Source: Pyruvatibacter sp. HU-CL02332
Lineage (GTDB): Bacteria; Pseudomonadota; Alphaproteobacteria; CGMCC-115125
Assembly (NCBI RefSeq): GCF_040362765.1
Contig: NZ_BAABWK010000001.1
Span: forward strand, 1-64,000
Direction: 5' to 3'
Length of the DNA: 64,000 nucleotides
This document shows positions 1 to 8,842 of the stretch, one piece after another. The position numbers and the translations under genes were made by a program. The number at the start of each line of letters is the position of its first letter. Position 1 is the first letter of the stretch. The notes beneath the pieces are model-generated. The model saw only the letters and a list, made by a program, of their open reading frames with translations, did no database searches and was not told the origin of the DNA.

Positions 1-125
1 TTTTCTCTCGGACCTCTTATTCGTCGATCAAATCTGCGACCTGTCACCTGGTTGGCCGGGTCGCTCTGCCAGTAGTGGTGCCGGCACTGGAAACAGCAGC
101 GGCGCGAAATCAGTCTCATCTCATT

Positions 126-168
126 GGGCTAGAAACAGCCCGGATAGGTCAGGGGCTGAAAATAGCCC
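126..168. repeat. Tandem pair of similar small hairpins downstream of tRNA-Gly
   Basis: Two 16-nt units, 126-141 and 153-168, each have a GGGCT/AGCCC stem of 5 bp around a 6-nt A-rich loop and are followed by GG. They lie within 70 nt of the 3' end of the leftward tRNA-Gly gene. They could be processing or termination structures for the tRNA transcript, or a remnant of a small dispersed repeat. The rest of bases 1-191 shows no convincing gene. Confidence 0.4.
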
Positions 169-191
169 GGGTTTGGTTGCCCAGCCCAAGC

Positions 192-265
192 TGGAGCGGG
201 TGAAGAGAATCGAACTCTCGTCGTCAGCTTGGAAGGCTGCTGCTCTACCATTGAGCTACACCCGC
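192..265 (-). tRNA. tRNA-Gly (anticodon TCC)
   Basis: Read on the minus strand, the cloverleaf has a 7-bp acceptor stem GCGGGTG/CACCCGC, a D-arm with GGTAGAGC, anticodon loop CTTCCAA with anticodon TCC, and a T-arm containing GTTCGATTC. The discriminator is T and CCA is encoded (192-194). It decodes GGA/GGG. It lies 74 nt downstream of tRNA-Tyr on the same strand, so the two are probably cotranscribed. In many proteobacteria this Tyr-Gly pair precedes tuf, which would be off the left edge here. Confidence 0.97.
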
Positions 266-339
266 CGGAACCAGCCTGTGTGTTGGGTCGCATAAGAGCA
301 TACCAACACCAAACAGTCGTCATGTCTTCTCGAAGGGGA

Positions 340-424
340 TGGTGGAGGGAGTTGGATTTGAACCAACGTAGGCATAGCCAACGGATTTACAGTCCGTCCC
401 CTTTAACCACTCGGGCATCCCTCC
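340..424 (-). tRNA. tRNA-Tyr (anticodon GTA)
   Basis: On the minus strand this is an 85-nt type II tRNA with acceptor stem GGAGGGA/TCCCTCC, anticodon GTA in the loop CTGTAAA, a long variable arm, T-loop GTTCAAATC, discriminator A and encoded CCA (340-342). The long variable arm plus GTA identify tyrosine tRNA. It is the upstream member of a Tyr-Gly tRNA pair. Confidence 0.97.
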
Positions 425-796
425 TTAAACCAACCACCCAGGAGCACCTCAAACACGAGGATTTCAAAGGTCCTTCAAGAAGTCCCGGCAACACATGATC
501 AGCTCAATGTTTCCCGGCAAAAACAGACAATCCATCTCGTTCGGCCTACCTGGAGGAGAAGCCGACATATTGAAGAGTGTCGCTTATATGGGAAACAACG
601 GTCCGAAGCGCCGCTGGTGGCGAGGAAATAGGCGTTTTTGCCCCCACCTGTCAATGCCGGTATGCAGGGCAAACTGCCTGAAATCGGCCCCGGCAGCCCC
701 CACCTGCGCACCCATCCAGCCACACACGCCAAAAATTGACCCGTCCGGCTGCTTGAACCGATTGCAGCGACGCATTTTAACCGGTAGAGCGCTCCT
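425..796. other. Intergenic region between tRNA-Tyr and rlmB
   Basis: 372 bases separate the leftward tRNA pair from the rightward rlmB gene, so promoters for both directions should lie here. Reading frames in it show no recognisable protein, and one that runs 4 bases into rlmB has composition unlike real genes of the window. I could not assign specific promoter boxes and no strong Shine-Dalgarno precedes rlmB. Confidence 0.6.
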
Positions 797-1777
797 ATGA
801 GTGATGACAGAAATTCAGGGCCAAAACGGCCCGCTTCAGGCAGATCGGGACGCGGCGGAAACGCCGGCGGTGACCGCAATCGTAGCAATCGGCGTGGATC
901 TGGCCCCCAGAAAGCGGGCCCGCAGCGATCAGGCGCAAAGCGCACCGGTGGCAAGGGCGGAGACAGCCGGGGCAACGCGGGAAACTCTGGCCGCCAACAC
1001 GCCGGACGCCCCCGTCAGGCCTCCCAGCAGATCGTGGACGGGCCGGACTGGCTCTACGGCGCCCATGCGGTGCGCGCAGCCCTGATGAACCCCAAACGCC
1101 GCCTGCTTCGCCTGATCGCCACTGAAAATGGCAGCGAAACCATTGCTGAACCCGCCCGCCAGCGTGGCCTGCAGATCGAAAAAGCCGACGGCAAGGACAT
1201 GGACCGCATGTTTGCGCCCGGGACGGTCCACCAAGGCATTGCCCTGCGCGTGGCCCCCCTGCCCGACCCGGTGCTGGCTGATATCCTCGGCGCCTCAAAT
1301 GCAGCCGACGAGAATGGCGAACCAACCAAGCCGCTGGTAATCTTGGATCAGGTCACCGATCCACAGAATGTCGGTGCCGTTTTGAGGTCGGCGGCCGTTT
1401 TTGGTGCGCGCGCGGTCATCGTCACCCGCCGCAACTCCCCGCCCATTACCGGAACGCTTGCCAAAGCCGCGTCCGGCGCTGTGGAGCAGATGCCTCTGGT
1501 TCAGGTGCCAAACGTGGCTCAGGCAATTGCCGTGCTTCAGTCGGAAGGCTGGTTCACCGTGGGCCTTGAAGGCACCGGCGACAAATCACTGGCCCAGATG
1601 GACCTGACCGGCAAGATTGCCATCGTGATGGGTGCTGAAGGCACGGGATTGCGCCGCCTTACCGCAGAGCGATGTGACCTGCTGGCAAAAATCCCGGGCG
1701 AACCCGGATTTGCGTCTTTGAACGTCTCAAATGCGACTGCGGTAGCTCTTTACGAGATCAGTCGTCAGCGCGGATAG
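797..1777 (+). CDS. rlmB: 23S rRNA (guanosine-2'-O-)-methyltransferase RlmB, SPOUT family
   Basis: 326 aa. Known family role: SAM-dependent 2'-O-methylation of G2251 in 23S rRNA. The first ~80 residues are a disordered Gly/Arg/Ser-rich basic extension. The SpoU substrate-binding domain starts near residue 86 (YGAHAVRAAL), and the SPOUT knot carries its three motifs: DQVTDPQNVGAVLRSA (184-199), IVMGAEGTGLRRL (276-288) and SLNVSNATAVALYE (307-320). The basic tail probably helps rRNA binding; similar extensions occur in alphaproteobacterial homologues. Neighbours are tRNA genes, a common arrangement. TrmH-type tRNA methylases are the main alternative, but the substrate-binding domain favours RlmB. 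Confidence 0.92.
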   Translation: MSDDRNSGPKRPASGRSGRGGNAGGDRNRSNRRGSGPQKAGPQRSGAKRTGGKGGDSRGNAGNSGRQHAGRPRQASQQIVDGPDWLYGAHAVRAALMNPKRRLLRLIATENGSETIAEPARQRGLQIEKADGKDMDRMFAPGTVHQGIALRVAPLPDPVLADILGASNAADENGEPTKPLVILDQVTDPQNVGAVLRSAAVFGARAVIVTRRNSPPITGTLAKAASGAVEQMPLVQVPNVAQAIAVLQSEGWFTVGLEGTGDKSLAQMDLTGKIAIVMGAEGTGLRRLTAERCDLLAKIPGEPGFASLNVSNATAVALYEISRQRG

Positions 1778-1884
1778 CGATCAAATACAGCCAAATTCAA
1801 AAAGTGTGGATTTCCGTCTCGCCAGAGGCCGATTTGCACGCTATACCGTCCGCGATTCAGGCGAACAGCCTTTGAGTCATGTGT

Positions 1885-1960
1885 GCCGGCTTAGCTCAGC
1901 TGGTAGAGCACCTGATTTGTAATCAGGGGGTCGGGAGTTCAAGTCTCTCAGCCGGCACCA
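1885..1960 (+). tRNA. tRNA-Thr (anticodon TGT)
   Basis: 76-nt cloverleaf with acceptor stem GCCGGCT/AGCCGGC, D-arm with GGTAGAGCA, anticodon loop ATTTGTAAT giving TGT, T-arm containing GTTCAAGTC, discriminator A and encoded CCA (1958-1960). It stands alone between rlmB and the sulfatase gene. Confidence 0.97.
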
Positions 1961-2140
1961 TTTTTCCCAGCAATACGGCTATCGACCCGCATGCCATAGA
2001 GCATGTACGAAGTCTGTTGAGGCCATAGCGCCCACCCGCTTGGTCGACATCTTCTGCCTCTTTCGTGATCTTCTCGTTTTCTAATGGCAGCATGTATTTT
2101 TATAGGGCTAGACCGGATGACATTTGCAGAGGATCTCAAA

Positions 2141-3850
2141 ATGACGCGCATGCAACAGATGGTCGTGTACGCACTCAGCCTCTCAGTCCTGATTTTGGCC
2201 GAGTCTACCGTCTCACTAGCATCTCAAGACGCATCTGCTCTCAATTCCCCGTCCAGCGTGAAACCGAACTTCCTGTTTGTTGTTTTCGAGGACATGGGGC
2301 CTCGCATTGGTGCCTTTGGAGACACCGTCGCAACAACGCCCGTGCTGGACGCCTTTGCAGCTCAATCCGCCCAATACGCAAACACCTTCACAACGGCAGG
2401 CGTGTGCGCGCCAAGCCGATCCTCACTCATTACTGGCGTACATCAACAAACGCTGGGCACCCAGCACATGCGGACACGCTCACCCTTGTCTCTCCTGTCA
2501 TCAGGCGGTCCGATCTCCTACGACGCTGTGCCACCAGCCGATGTAAAAGCCTTTCCCGAACTCCTGCGCAAAGCCGGCTACTACACATCCAACAACGGAA
2601 AGACCGACTATCAGTTCGGCGAGCCGTTTACGGTCTGGGACGACCAGGCAGCAGAACATCCCTGGCGCGGCCGCCCTGACAACAAGCCGTTCTTCGCCAT
2701 GGTCAATGTTCTGGAAACACATGAAAGCGTCATTTGGCCGACAGACGCGTTTTCGATGAGCCCATTGGTCAACATCGTCCGTTTACGGAATTTATGGACG
2801 CTCTCCAGCAAGGAAGAGGTGACCGATCCTAACAACGTGGATATCCCGCCTTACCTGCCCGACACGCCTGTCGTTCGGGCTGATATCGCACGCCACTATG
2901 ACAACATTGCCTTTGCGGAAAAACAGCTGGCGCAACTGCTGGATGATCTGGAAGCCGACGGGCTTGCCGACAACACCATTGTGATCGTCACAACCGATCA
3001 TGGCGACGGCTTTCCACGGATGAAACGAGCCATTTATGACAGCGGCATCAAGGTTCCGATGATGGTGCGGTTTCCCGATGGCAGGGATGCTGGGGTCAAA
3101 CATGACAGGCTGGTGAGCTTTGTGGATCTCGGCCCAACCTTCCTGAATCTCGCAGGCGTAGACGTGCCTGGCTACGTGCACGGACAGCCGTTGTTTTCCC
3201 AGACACCTGCAGCGCCTCGAGACTACATCGTTGCAGGCTCCGATCGTTTTGATGGCACGCCTGAATACCAACGCGCCATTCGCGATGAACGCTGGAAATA
3301 CATCCGCAACTACCGGCCCGACCTGCCATTCTTTCGGCATCTCAATTTCCGCGATCAACTGCCGACGATGAAAGAACTCTGGCGCCTGCATGAGGAAGGC
3401 AGCCTGACGCCAACACAGGCACAATACTTTGCGACCCCGCGCCCGGAAGAAGAACTGTACGACACCGCAACAGACCCTCACGAGATCCAGAACCTGGCGG
3501 CAGACCCGGCCCATGCGGACACACTGGCAAGACTGCGCGCCGCCTATGACGCCTTTGCGGCCAGCACTGCTGACCTCTCGAGCATCCCCGAGGCAGAAAT
3601 GATTGAGGCCATGTGGCCAAACATGCAGCAGCCCGAAACGGCTCCGGTTGTTTTCTCTTTGAACGGTGACAGTCTGAGCCTTACGTCAGCGACCGAAGGC
3701 GCATCCATTGGATATCAGCATGGCGAGAACCCGGTCTGGCATCTCTACACCGGTCCTTTCGAAATCGCGCCAGCCACAAGCGTCACGGCCAAAGCCATCC
3801 GCTATGGCTACGCCGAAAGCACACCAACGCACTTCACACAGTCGCAATAG
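2141..3850 (+). CDS. Exported type I sulfatase (arylsulfatase family)
   Basis: 569 aa from the ATG at 2141, chosen because AGAGG lies 7 nt upstream and it begins a signal peptide (hydrophobic core about residues 6-20). Metal-site FEDMG lies near residue 45. The formylglycine signature CAPSR has its Cys at residue 89, so the enzyme needs a formylglycine-generating enzyme, not present in this window. TTDHGDG near 284 supplies further metal ligands. The C-terminal ~60 residues look like a chitobiase/hexosaminidase C-terminal beta domain. The core resembles heparan N-sulfatase-type (SGSH-like) sulfatases, so a periplasmic role on sulfated glycans is likely. The exact substrate cannot be read from sequence. 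No polysaccharide lyase or TonB gene is adjacent. Confidence 0.85.
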   Translation: MTRMQQMVVYALSLSVLILAESTVSLASQDASALNSPSSVKPNFLFVVFEDMGPRIGAFGDTVATTPVLDAFAAQSAQYANTFTTAGVCAPSRSSLITGVHQQTLGTQHMRTRSPLSLLSSGGPISYDAVPPADVKAFPELLRKAGYYTSNNGKTDYQFGEPFTVWDDQAAEHPWRGRPDNKPFFAMVNVLETHESVIWPTDAFSMSPLVNIVRLRNLWTLSSKEEVTDPNNVDIPPYLPDTPVVRADIARHYDNIAFAEKQLAQLLDDLEADGLADNTIVIVTTDHGDGFPRMKRAIYDSGIKVPMMVRFPDGRDAGVKHDRLVSFVDLGPTFLNLAGVDVPGYVHGQPLFSQTPAAPRDYIVAGSDRFDGTPEYQRAIRDERWKYIRNYRPDLPFFRHLNFRDQLPTMKELWRLHEEGSLTPTQAQYFATPRPEEELYDTATDPHEIQNLAADPAHADTLARLRAAYDAFAASTADLSSIPEAEMIEAMWPNMQQPETAPVVFSLNGDSLSLTSATEGASIGYQHGENPVWHLYTGPFEIAPATSVTAKAIRYGYAESTPTHFTQSQ

Positions 3851-3869
3851 ATGAGACAAAGGCCGGTGG

Positions 3870-4508
3870 TCAGCGGCTTATCTCCGCCATCCGTGCATAG
3901 TCACCAAACATCGGCACCACCCGTGCCCGTTCATACGACCCAACAACAGCATTCAAACCTGACCGCGGCGTGACGTGGAACTGCTTGAGCCACCACGTCA
4001 AAAGGCGGCTGAACCAGCGGGGCAGTTCCTTTTGTTGGCCGAAATCAACTACCAGCAATCGGCCGTCGTCCGACGTGGCCGCGTATCCACACGCCAGAGC
4101 CTGCTCCCAGGCCGGGATCATTGAGATGCTGTAGGAAAAAAACACACGATCAAAAACCGGTCGGCCAAATAGGTGTTGCGGGTCGAAATCAGACCCGTCG
4201 GCCTGGGCAAGCGTGATGCGGCTCCCCAGCCCTGCCCGGTCAATTTCAGATTGCGCCTTCTCAAGCATGGCCTCCGAGATATCGAGACCGAAGAACTGTG
4301 CATGGGGATAGCGCCGCGCCGCCTTGATGAGGTTGCGTCCGGTACCGCAACCTACTTCCAGCACACTTCCGTCCTGAGGCGGCTCGAGTTCACGGATCAG
4401 ACGGTCTCGACCCAGCAGATAATATTTGCGGGTCAGGTCGTAAAAGTGGCGCTGATAGTGATAGATCGAATCCATCAGATCGCCGGTCGGAGCGCTCGCG
4501 TCACTCAT
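3870..4508 (-). CDS. btaB: Betaine-lipid N-methyltransferase BtaB
   Basis: 212 aa class I SAM methyltransferase. The N-terminal segment MDSIYHYQRHFYDLTRKYYLLGRDRL (about 12-37) is typical of BtaB, followed by motif I VLEVGCGTGRN (49-59) and an acidic motif II ending FFGLDIS. Known role: three N-methylations turning diacylglyceryl-homoserine into diacylglyceryl-N,N,N-trimethylhomoserine (DGTS). It begins 6 nt after the btaA stop codon, so the two are one operon. Assignment rests on the partner gene as well as on sequence. Confidence 0.9.
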   Translation of the reverse strand: MSDASAPTGDLMDSIYHYQRHFYDLTRKYYLLGRDRLIRELEPPQDGSVLEVGCGTGRNLIKAARRYPHAQFFGLDISEAMLEKAQSEIDRAGLGSRITLAQADGSDFDPQHLFGRPVFDRVFFSYSISMIPAWEQALACGYAATSDDGRLLVVDFGQQKELPRWFSRLLTWWLKQFHVTPRSGLNAVVGSYERARVVPMFGDYARMAEISR

Positions 4509-4514
4509 GCGTCG

Positions 4515-5774
4515 TCAGCCCTTGAAGACATACAGATGCATACCGCCATAGATCGCCGACCGGTCTCGCTTGGAATAGTCCAGGCTCTCCTCCGCGCGAT
4601 AGTCCCAGCGCTCCATGATGGCGTCACCAACGCGGCCCGGCAGGATAGTAGGAGCACCTGCTGTTCGGAAAACGACCCGCGCACCAGGCTGGGCCGTGCG
4701 GGTGATCTCAGCCCAGAGTTCATTGAGCTGGGCATCCGTCATCCAGTCCTGAGCATCAAGCAACACATAGGCATCAAGTGTTGCATCCTGCTCCCTGTTC
4801 AGCTGTTCAGTGAAGGAGCGATGGCAGACCTTCACCCGGCGGGCTCGGTCTCGCACATCAGTGTAGTGATCCGCCTGCAGATATGGGGGAAGTGGGCCAG
4901 ACGGGCCAGAAGCGTAGCCACGCCCAAACGCCTGCCAGGCAAAGTAGTTATCTTTCATCTCAAACCCGCAGGCGAGCTTCTCCAGACGCGCCTTGAGAAC
5001 AGCAGCCATGTCGCCATTACCATCTGCAGCAAGGGCTTCGTACTGGGCGGGAGGGATACCAAGACCATAAAGCGACATCTTTTTCGACGTCACCCAACGC
5101 ACCATGCGGCGGTCAAACAGGGGGGCAAGGGCCGTATCAAAAAACGTCCGCTGCTCGTCAATCGTCCGAGCCCAGACAATATGGCGGGGGTCCGTACCAT
5201 GCAGGCGTGCCATCCAGTGGGCCACGCCAATGAAGTACCCAAGCAAGCCGTGGTGATAAAGATCGCGAGAGAACAGCGAAATGCGCCGCTGCAGCATCCA
5301 ATCGCGGCCCTCCCAGTATTTGCGGCTCTCTTTGTCCAGACGCTCCTGTACGAAACGCATGTAAGCGTTGACGTTCGCCTTGGCGTCCGCCTCCCCAAAG
5401 AACCGATAAAACGCCTCATAGGTCGGCATGCCCTGCGCCGCAGCCAGCTTGAGCCGTGTGAGCGCCAGATGGGCGCGGTTAAGATCAACCGCGATGATTT
5501 CTTTCGGGTTCGCCGTCAGATAGGACAGCACATTGCACCCGCCAGATGCGATGGTCAGCATCCGAGAATCCGGCGTTAGGGCCAAGGCCTCAAGGTCAAC
5601 CTTGGGATCTTCCCAAATCTGCGGATAAACCAGCCCTTTGAATGCAAAGGTAAACAGCCGCTCCAGAAAACCAGCACGCGAAGCGGCCTCGTTTTGATGA
5701 ACTGCGGATTGAAGGTTCTTACGGGTCTGCTGAAGTGATGACGGCGGCAAGGGAAACTCCTTGCAGGCCGGCAT
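4515..5774 (-). CDS. btaA: S-adenosylmethionine:diacylglycerol 3-amino-3-carboxypropyltransferase BtaA
   Basis: 419 aa, DUF3419 family. Known role: transfers the 3-amino-3-carboxypropyl group of SAM to diacylglycerol, the first step of DGTS synthesis. Visible marks are FTFAFKGLVYPQIWEDP (42-57), the SAM-site segment LTIASGGCNVLSYL (73-86) and AVDLNRAHLAL (95-105). It is followed at 6 nt by btaB. In other Alphaproteobacteria the pair is induced by phosphate limitation so that DGTS replaces phospholipids; a Pho-box-like sequence lies about 87 nt upstream. The ATG at 5774 has only a weak GAGG close by, but no later Met would keep the conserved N-terminus. Confidence 0.93.
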   Translation of the reverse strand: MPACKEFPLPPSSLQQTRKNLQSAVHQNEAASRAGFLERLFTFAFKGLVYPQIWEDPKVDLEALALTPDSRMLTIASGGCNVLSYLTANPKEIIAVDLNRAHLALTRLKLAAAQGMPTYEAFYRFFGEADAKANVNAYMRFVQERLDKESRKYWEGRDWMLQRRISLFSRDLYHHGLLGYFIGVAHWMARLHGTDPRHIVWARTIDEQRTFFDTALAPLFDRRMVRWVTSKKMSLYGLGIPPAQYEALAADGNGDMAAVLKARLEKLACGFEMKDNYFAWQAFGRGYASGPSGPLPPYLQADHYTDVRDRARRVKVCHRSFTEQLNREQDATLDAYVLLDAQDWMTDAQLNELWAEITRTAQPGARVVFRTAGAPTILPGRVGDAIMERWDYRAEESLDYSKRDRSAIYGGMHLYVFKG

Positions 5775-5821
5775 CCACCTCGACGCACATCCGACAGGGC
5801 CTGCATGCCGCCGGGAAGACT

Positions 5822-5835
5822 CACGAAAATTCGTG
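5822..5835. promoter_or_regulatory. Inverted repeat upstream of btaA
   Basis: CACGAA-AA-TTCGTG, a perfect 6-bp-arm inverted repeat about 48 nt upstream of the btaA start. Its position fits an operator or a short leader hairpin. No known regulator can be assigned. Confidence 0.35.
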
Positions 5836-5860
5836 GGTTCCGGTCAGTAGCAGGCAGGCA

Positions 5861-5878
5861 ATGACGCTTTTGTCACAG
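5861..5878 (-). promoter_or_regulatory. Candidate PhoB box for btaAB
   Basis: On the btaA coding strand the sequence is CTGTGAC-AAAA-GCGTCAT. It matches the PhoB consensus CTGTCAT-N4-CTGTCAT at 5 of 7 positions in each half with the correct 11-bp repeat spacing and an A-rich spacer. It lies about 87 nt upstream of the btaA start. Phosphate control of btaA is known in relatives. The match is imperfect and could be chance. Confidence 0.4.
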
Positions 5879-5939
5879 CAAAACGTAGGCTGCGTGACGC
5901 GACAGCGACATTGTCATGACTGGACGTAAGAGCAGCGTA

Positions 5940-7835
5940 CTACTCGGCGCCAATACCCGCAGCAGCGACAGCACGGCTTTCGTCAATGCCAAGCGCATCC
6001 AACACCCGAACCACAATGCCAGCAGCATCAAGGCCTGCTGCCGTCACCTGCGCAGCAGGTTTGTCGTGGTCGATGTAGATGTCCGGCATGAAGATCGGAA
6101 CAAACCGGGCATTGCCCGTATCAAGTCCCTGACGGGCCAGGCTGTCATAGACCAGCGTTGAGAAGCCGCCGATTGATCCCTCTTCAACAGAGATCAGGAG
6201 CTCATGGTTCGTTGCCAGCTGCTTCACAAGGTCATCATCGATCGGCTTGGCAAACCGCGCATCGGCGACAGTTGCTGAAAGCCCCATGGCAGCAAGTTTG
6301 TCTGCTGCGGCCAGCGCATCCTGACGGCGTGCACCATAGCTGAGAATGGCAATCTTGCTGCCCTCGCGAAGAACCACGCCCTTGCCGATTTCGAGGATAC
6401 GACCCTGTTCGGGCATCTCGACGCCAGCGCCTTCGCCACGCGGATAGCGCAGAGCGATGGGGCCTTCGTCAAAGGCAGCCGAGGTAGCGACCATGTCTGT
6501 CAGCTCGGCTTCATTGCCTGCCGCCATAATGGTCATGCCCGGAACGCAGCCAAGAAACGCCACATCATAGGCGCCCTGATGGGTCACACCGTCCGCACCC
6601 ACCATACCGGCGCGGTCAATTGCAAAGCGGACCGGCAGCTTCTGGATCGCCACGTCATGAATGACCTGGTCATAGCCGCGCTGCAGGAAAGTTGAATAGA
6701 TCGCCGCGAACGGCCGCATGCCTTCCGCAGCCATACCGGCACAGAAGGTCACGCAATGCTGTTCGGCAATCGCCACATCAAAGTGGCGCTCCGGGAACAT
6801 TTCACCAAACTTGGTGAGGCCCGAGCCATCAGGCATGGCAGGCGACACGGCCACAATACGCTCATCCCGCTGCGCTTCAGAGATCAGCGCGTCGGCAAAA
6901 ACCTTTGCGTAGTTGGGCGCAACTGGCGCTGCCTTGTCCTGCTTACCATCGGAAATGTTGAACTTCGACACACCGTGATAGCAATCAGCAGATGCTTCGG
7001 CCGGTGCATAGCCCTTGCCCTTGCGCGTGATCACGTGCAGCAGGATCGGGCCATCGTGATCGCGTGCGGCCGTCAGCACACGAACCATCTCATCCACGTC
7101 ATGCCCATCAAACGGGCCCGCATAGGGCACGCCCAGATCATCAAACATGGTGGGTTGATCAACGAAGCTCGGCAAACCTTCCTCGGCAATGCCTTTGTCC
7201 CGCGTTGCTTCGTCAGGCATGAAGCCGCGCAGCTCCGTCAGATAGTCTGACAAGGCACCTGCAGGCGGTGCAATAGACATGTGATTATCGTTGAGGATGA
7301 TCACCATGCGGCGCTTTTCAGAGCCCACATTGTTAAGCCCCTCAAAAGCCATGCCCGCTGACATGGCCCCATCACCAACAATGGCAACGACCTGATTGTC
7401 ACGCTTCATGAAGTCACGCCCGGCGGCAAAGCCGAGTGCCGCGGAAATCGCAGTAGAAGAATGCGCCGCGCCGAACGGATCAAACTCGCTTTCAGCACGT
7501 GAGGTGAAGCCGGAAAGCCCCCCACCCGTGCGCAGCGTATTGAGACGCGACTTGCGCCCTGTAAGAGCCTTGTGCGGATAGCACTGGTGGCTCACATCCC
7601 AGATGAATTTGTCATCCGGTGTATTGAACACATAGTGGAGCGCCACCGTCAGCTCGACGACGCCAAGACCCGCACCCAGATGGCCACCGGTTTGCGAAAC
7701 AGCTTCAATCACTGCCTGCCGCACTTCGTCGGAGACATGCACAAGGTCTTCCTGCGCAACACGGCGCAGGTCGGCCGGCATATCAATGCGGCTCAAAAAA
7801 TCGGTCTGCTTCATCGGTGCGTGACCTTCGGCCAT
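5940..7835 (-). CDS. dxs: 1-deoxy-D-xylulose-5-phosphate synthase
   Basis: 631 aa from the ATG at 7835, chosen because GGAG lies 8 nt upstream; a TTG (7850) and an ATG (7841) are further in-frame possibilities. Known role: ThDP-dependent condensation of pyruvate and glyceraldehyde-3-phosphate, the entry step of the MEP isoprenoid pathway. Visible are the ThDP/Mg signature GDGAMSAG (154-161) with LNDNHMS (181-187), the transketolase pyrimidine-binding domain in the middle and a transketolase C-terminal domain. It is the last gene of ispG-ispA-dxs, with 35 nt separating it from ispA. It feeds the hopanoid genes to its right as well as ubiquinone and bactoprenol synthesis. Confidence 0.96.
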   Translation of the reverse strand: MAEGHAPMKQTDFLSRIDMPADLRRVAQEDLVHVSDEVRQAVIEAVSQTGGHLGAGLGVVELTVALHYVFNTPDDKFIWDVSHQCYPHKALTGRKSRLNTLRTGGGLSGFTSRAESEFDPFGAAHSSTAISAALGFAAGRDFMKRDNQVVAIVGDGAMSAGMAFEGLNNVGSEKRRMVIILNDNHMSIAPPAGALSDYLTELRGFMPDEATRDKGIAEEGLPSFVDQPTMFDDLGVPYAGPFDGHDVDEMVRVLTAARDHDGPILLHVITRKGKGYAPAEASADCYHGVSKFNISDGKQDKAAPVAPNYAKVFADALISEAQRDERIVAVSPAMPDGSGLTKFGEMFPERHFDVAIAEQHCVTFCAGMAAEGMRPFAAIYSTFLQRGYDQVIHDVAIQKLPVRFAIDRAGMVGADGVTHQGAYDVAFLGCVPGMTIMAAGNEAELTDMVATSAAFDEGPIALRYPRGEGAGVEMPEQGRILEIGKGVVLREGSKIAILSYGARRQDALAAADKLAAMGLSATVADARFAKPIDDDLVKQLATNHELLISVEEGSIGGFSTLVYDSLARQGLDTGNARFVPIFMPDIYIDHDKPAAQVTAAGLDAAGIVVRVLDALGIDESRAVAAAGIGAE

Positions 7836-7870
7836 TCTCATATTCTCCAAAACAACACGGACCTGCCGGG

Positions 7871-8830
7871 CTACTGATTGCGATCCACAACAAAACGCGC
7901 CACGGCACGCAACGTGTCCGCACTGGCACCAAATGGCGCCAGATGCGCACAGGCACTTTCCACCAGGTCTTCGGCCTTCTTTCGCGCTCCCTCAAGGCCA
8001 AGGAGCGTTACAAAGGTGGTCAGCCCATCATCCTGGCCAACGGGCTTGCCCACCTGTTCTTCCGTACCGGTCACATCCAGCAGATCATCTGCGACCTGAA
8101 ATGCAAGTCCCAGATCTGCGGCATATCCGGCCAACGCCATCCGCTCACCTTCGCCGGTTCCAGCCAGAATAGCACCAGAAACGCAGGAAAAGCGGATCAA
8201 TTCTCCAGTTTTGAGCGCTTCGAGCTCAGCAATGGCATCATACTGCATCGTCTCTCGCGCTGGTGAGATGTCGATCATCTGACCACCCACCATACCAGCA
8301 GCACCCGCAGATTTGGCCAATTCAACCACCAGGGCTGCACGAACTGCAGCATCTCTGGACGTGGCAAACTCACCCAATACTTCAAATGCCTGGGTCAACA
8401 GAGCGTCGCCCGCAAGAATGGCAATTGCCTCATCAAAGGCTTTGTGGACAGCTGGACGTCCGCGACGGGTGTCGCTGTCATCCATAGCCGGAAGGTCATC
8501 GTGGATAAGCGAATAGCAGTGCACCATTTCAACGGCACACCCAACGCGCAACGACTGCGCAACCGGCACTCCAAAGAGACCGGCGCTTTCCATAACCAGG
8601 AAGGGTCGCAACCGCTTGCCGCCCGACAACGCTGAATACCGCATTGCTTCCACGACTGGTCCGCGAGGGCCAGCCACTTCTGGAATAAGCCGGTCAAGCT
8701 CATCAGACACGGACTTGGCCGCTGTGGTCATCAGGCCATCAAGATCTACCGGGGTACCTGATACCGGGGCAGACATGGCTGTTTGCGGCTCACCAGACGT
8801 TGCCGCCGGAGCCGCTGCTTCAATAGTCAA
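7871..8830 (-). CDS. ispA: Class II (2E,6E)-farnesyl diphosphate synthase
   Basis: 319 aa polyprenyl synthase. The first aspartate-rich motif DDLPAMD (111-117) has the DDx4D spacing of bacterial type II FPP synthases and the second is DDLLD (249-253). The Arg-rich GGKRLRPFL (70-78) binds IPP. The first ~30 residues are a low-complexity Ala/Thr/Ser extension. It makes FPP from IPP and DMAPP, the substrate of HpnC/HpnD. It lies 12 nt after ispG and just before dxs, so it is part of one operon. GGPP synthase is possible but FPP is favoured by context. Confidence 0.92.
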   Translation of the reverse strand: MTIEAAAPAATSGEPQTAMSAPVSGTPVDLDGLMTTAAKSVSDELDRLIPEVAGPRGPVVEAMRYSALSGGKRLRPFLVMESAGLFGVPVAQSLRVGCAVEMVHCYSLIHDDLPAMDDSDTRRGRPAVHKAFDEAIAILAGDALLTQAFEVLGEFATSRDAAVRAALVVELAKSAGAAGMVGGQMIDISPARETMQYDAIAELEALKTGELIRFSCVSGAILAGTGEGERMALAGYAADLGLAFQVADDLLDVTGTEEQVGKPVGQDDGLTTFVTLLGLEGARKKAEDLVESACAHLAPFGASADTLRAVARFVVDRNQ

Positions 8831-8842
8831 AATGCGTGCTCC

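Noticed and set aside
129-323. 64-codon minus-strand frame covering tRNA-Gly
   Set aside because: Most of it is the tRNA gene itself.
495-800. 101-codon open frame ending inside rlmB
   Set aside because: Composition unlike coding sequence, no ribosome-binding site and it overlaps the rlmB start in another frame.
4173-5579. Long plus-strand open frame of 468 codons across btaB and btaA
   Set aside because: It runs antisense to two confidently identified genes and its protein has no recognisable domain; it is a product of the codon bias of the real genes.
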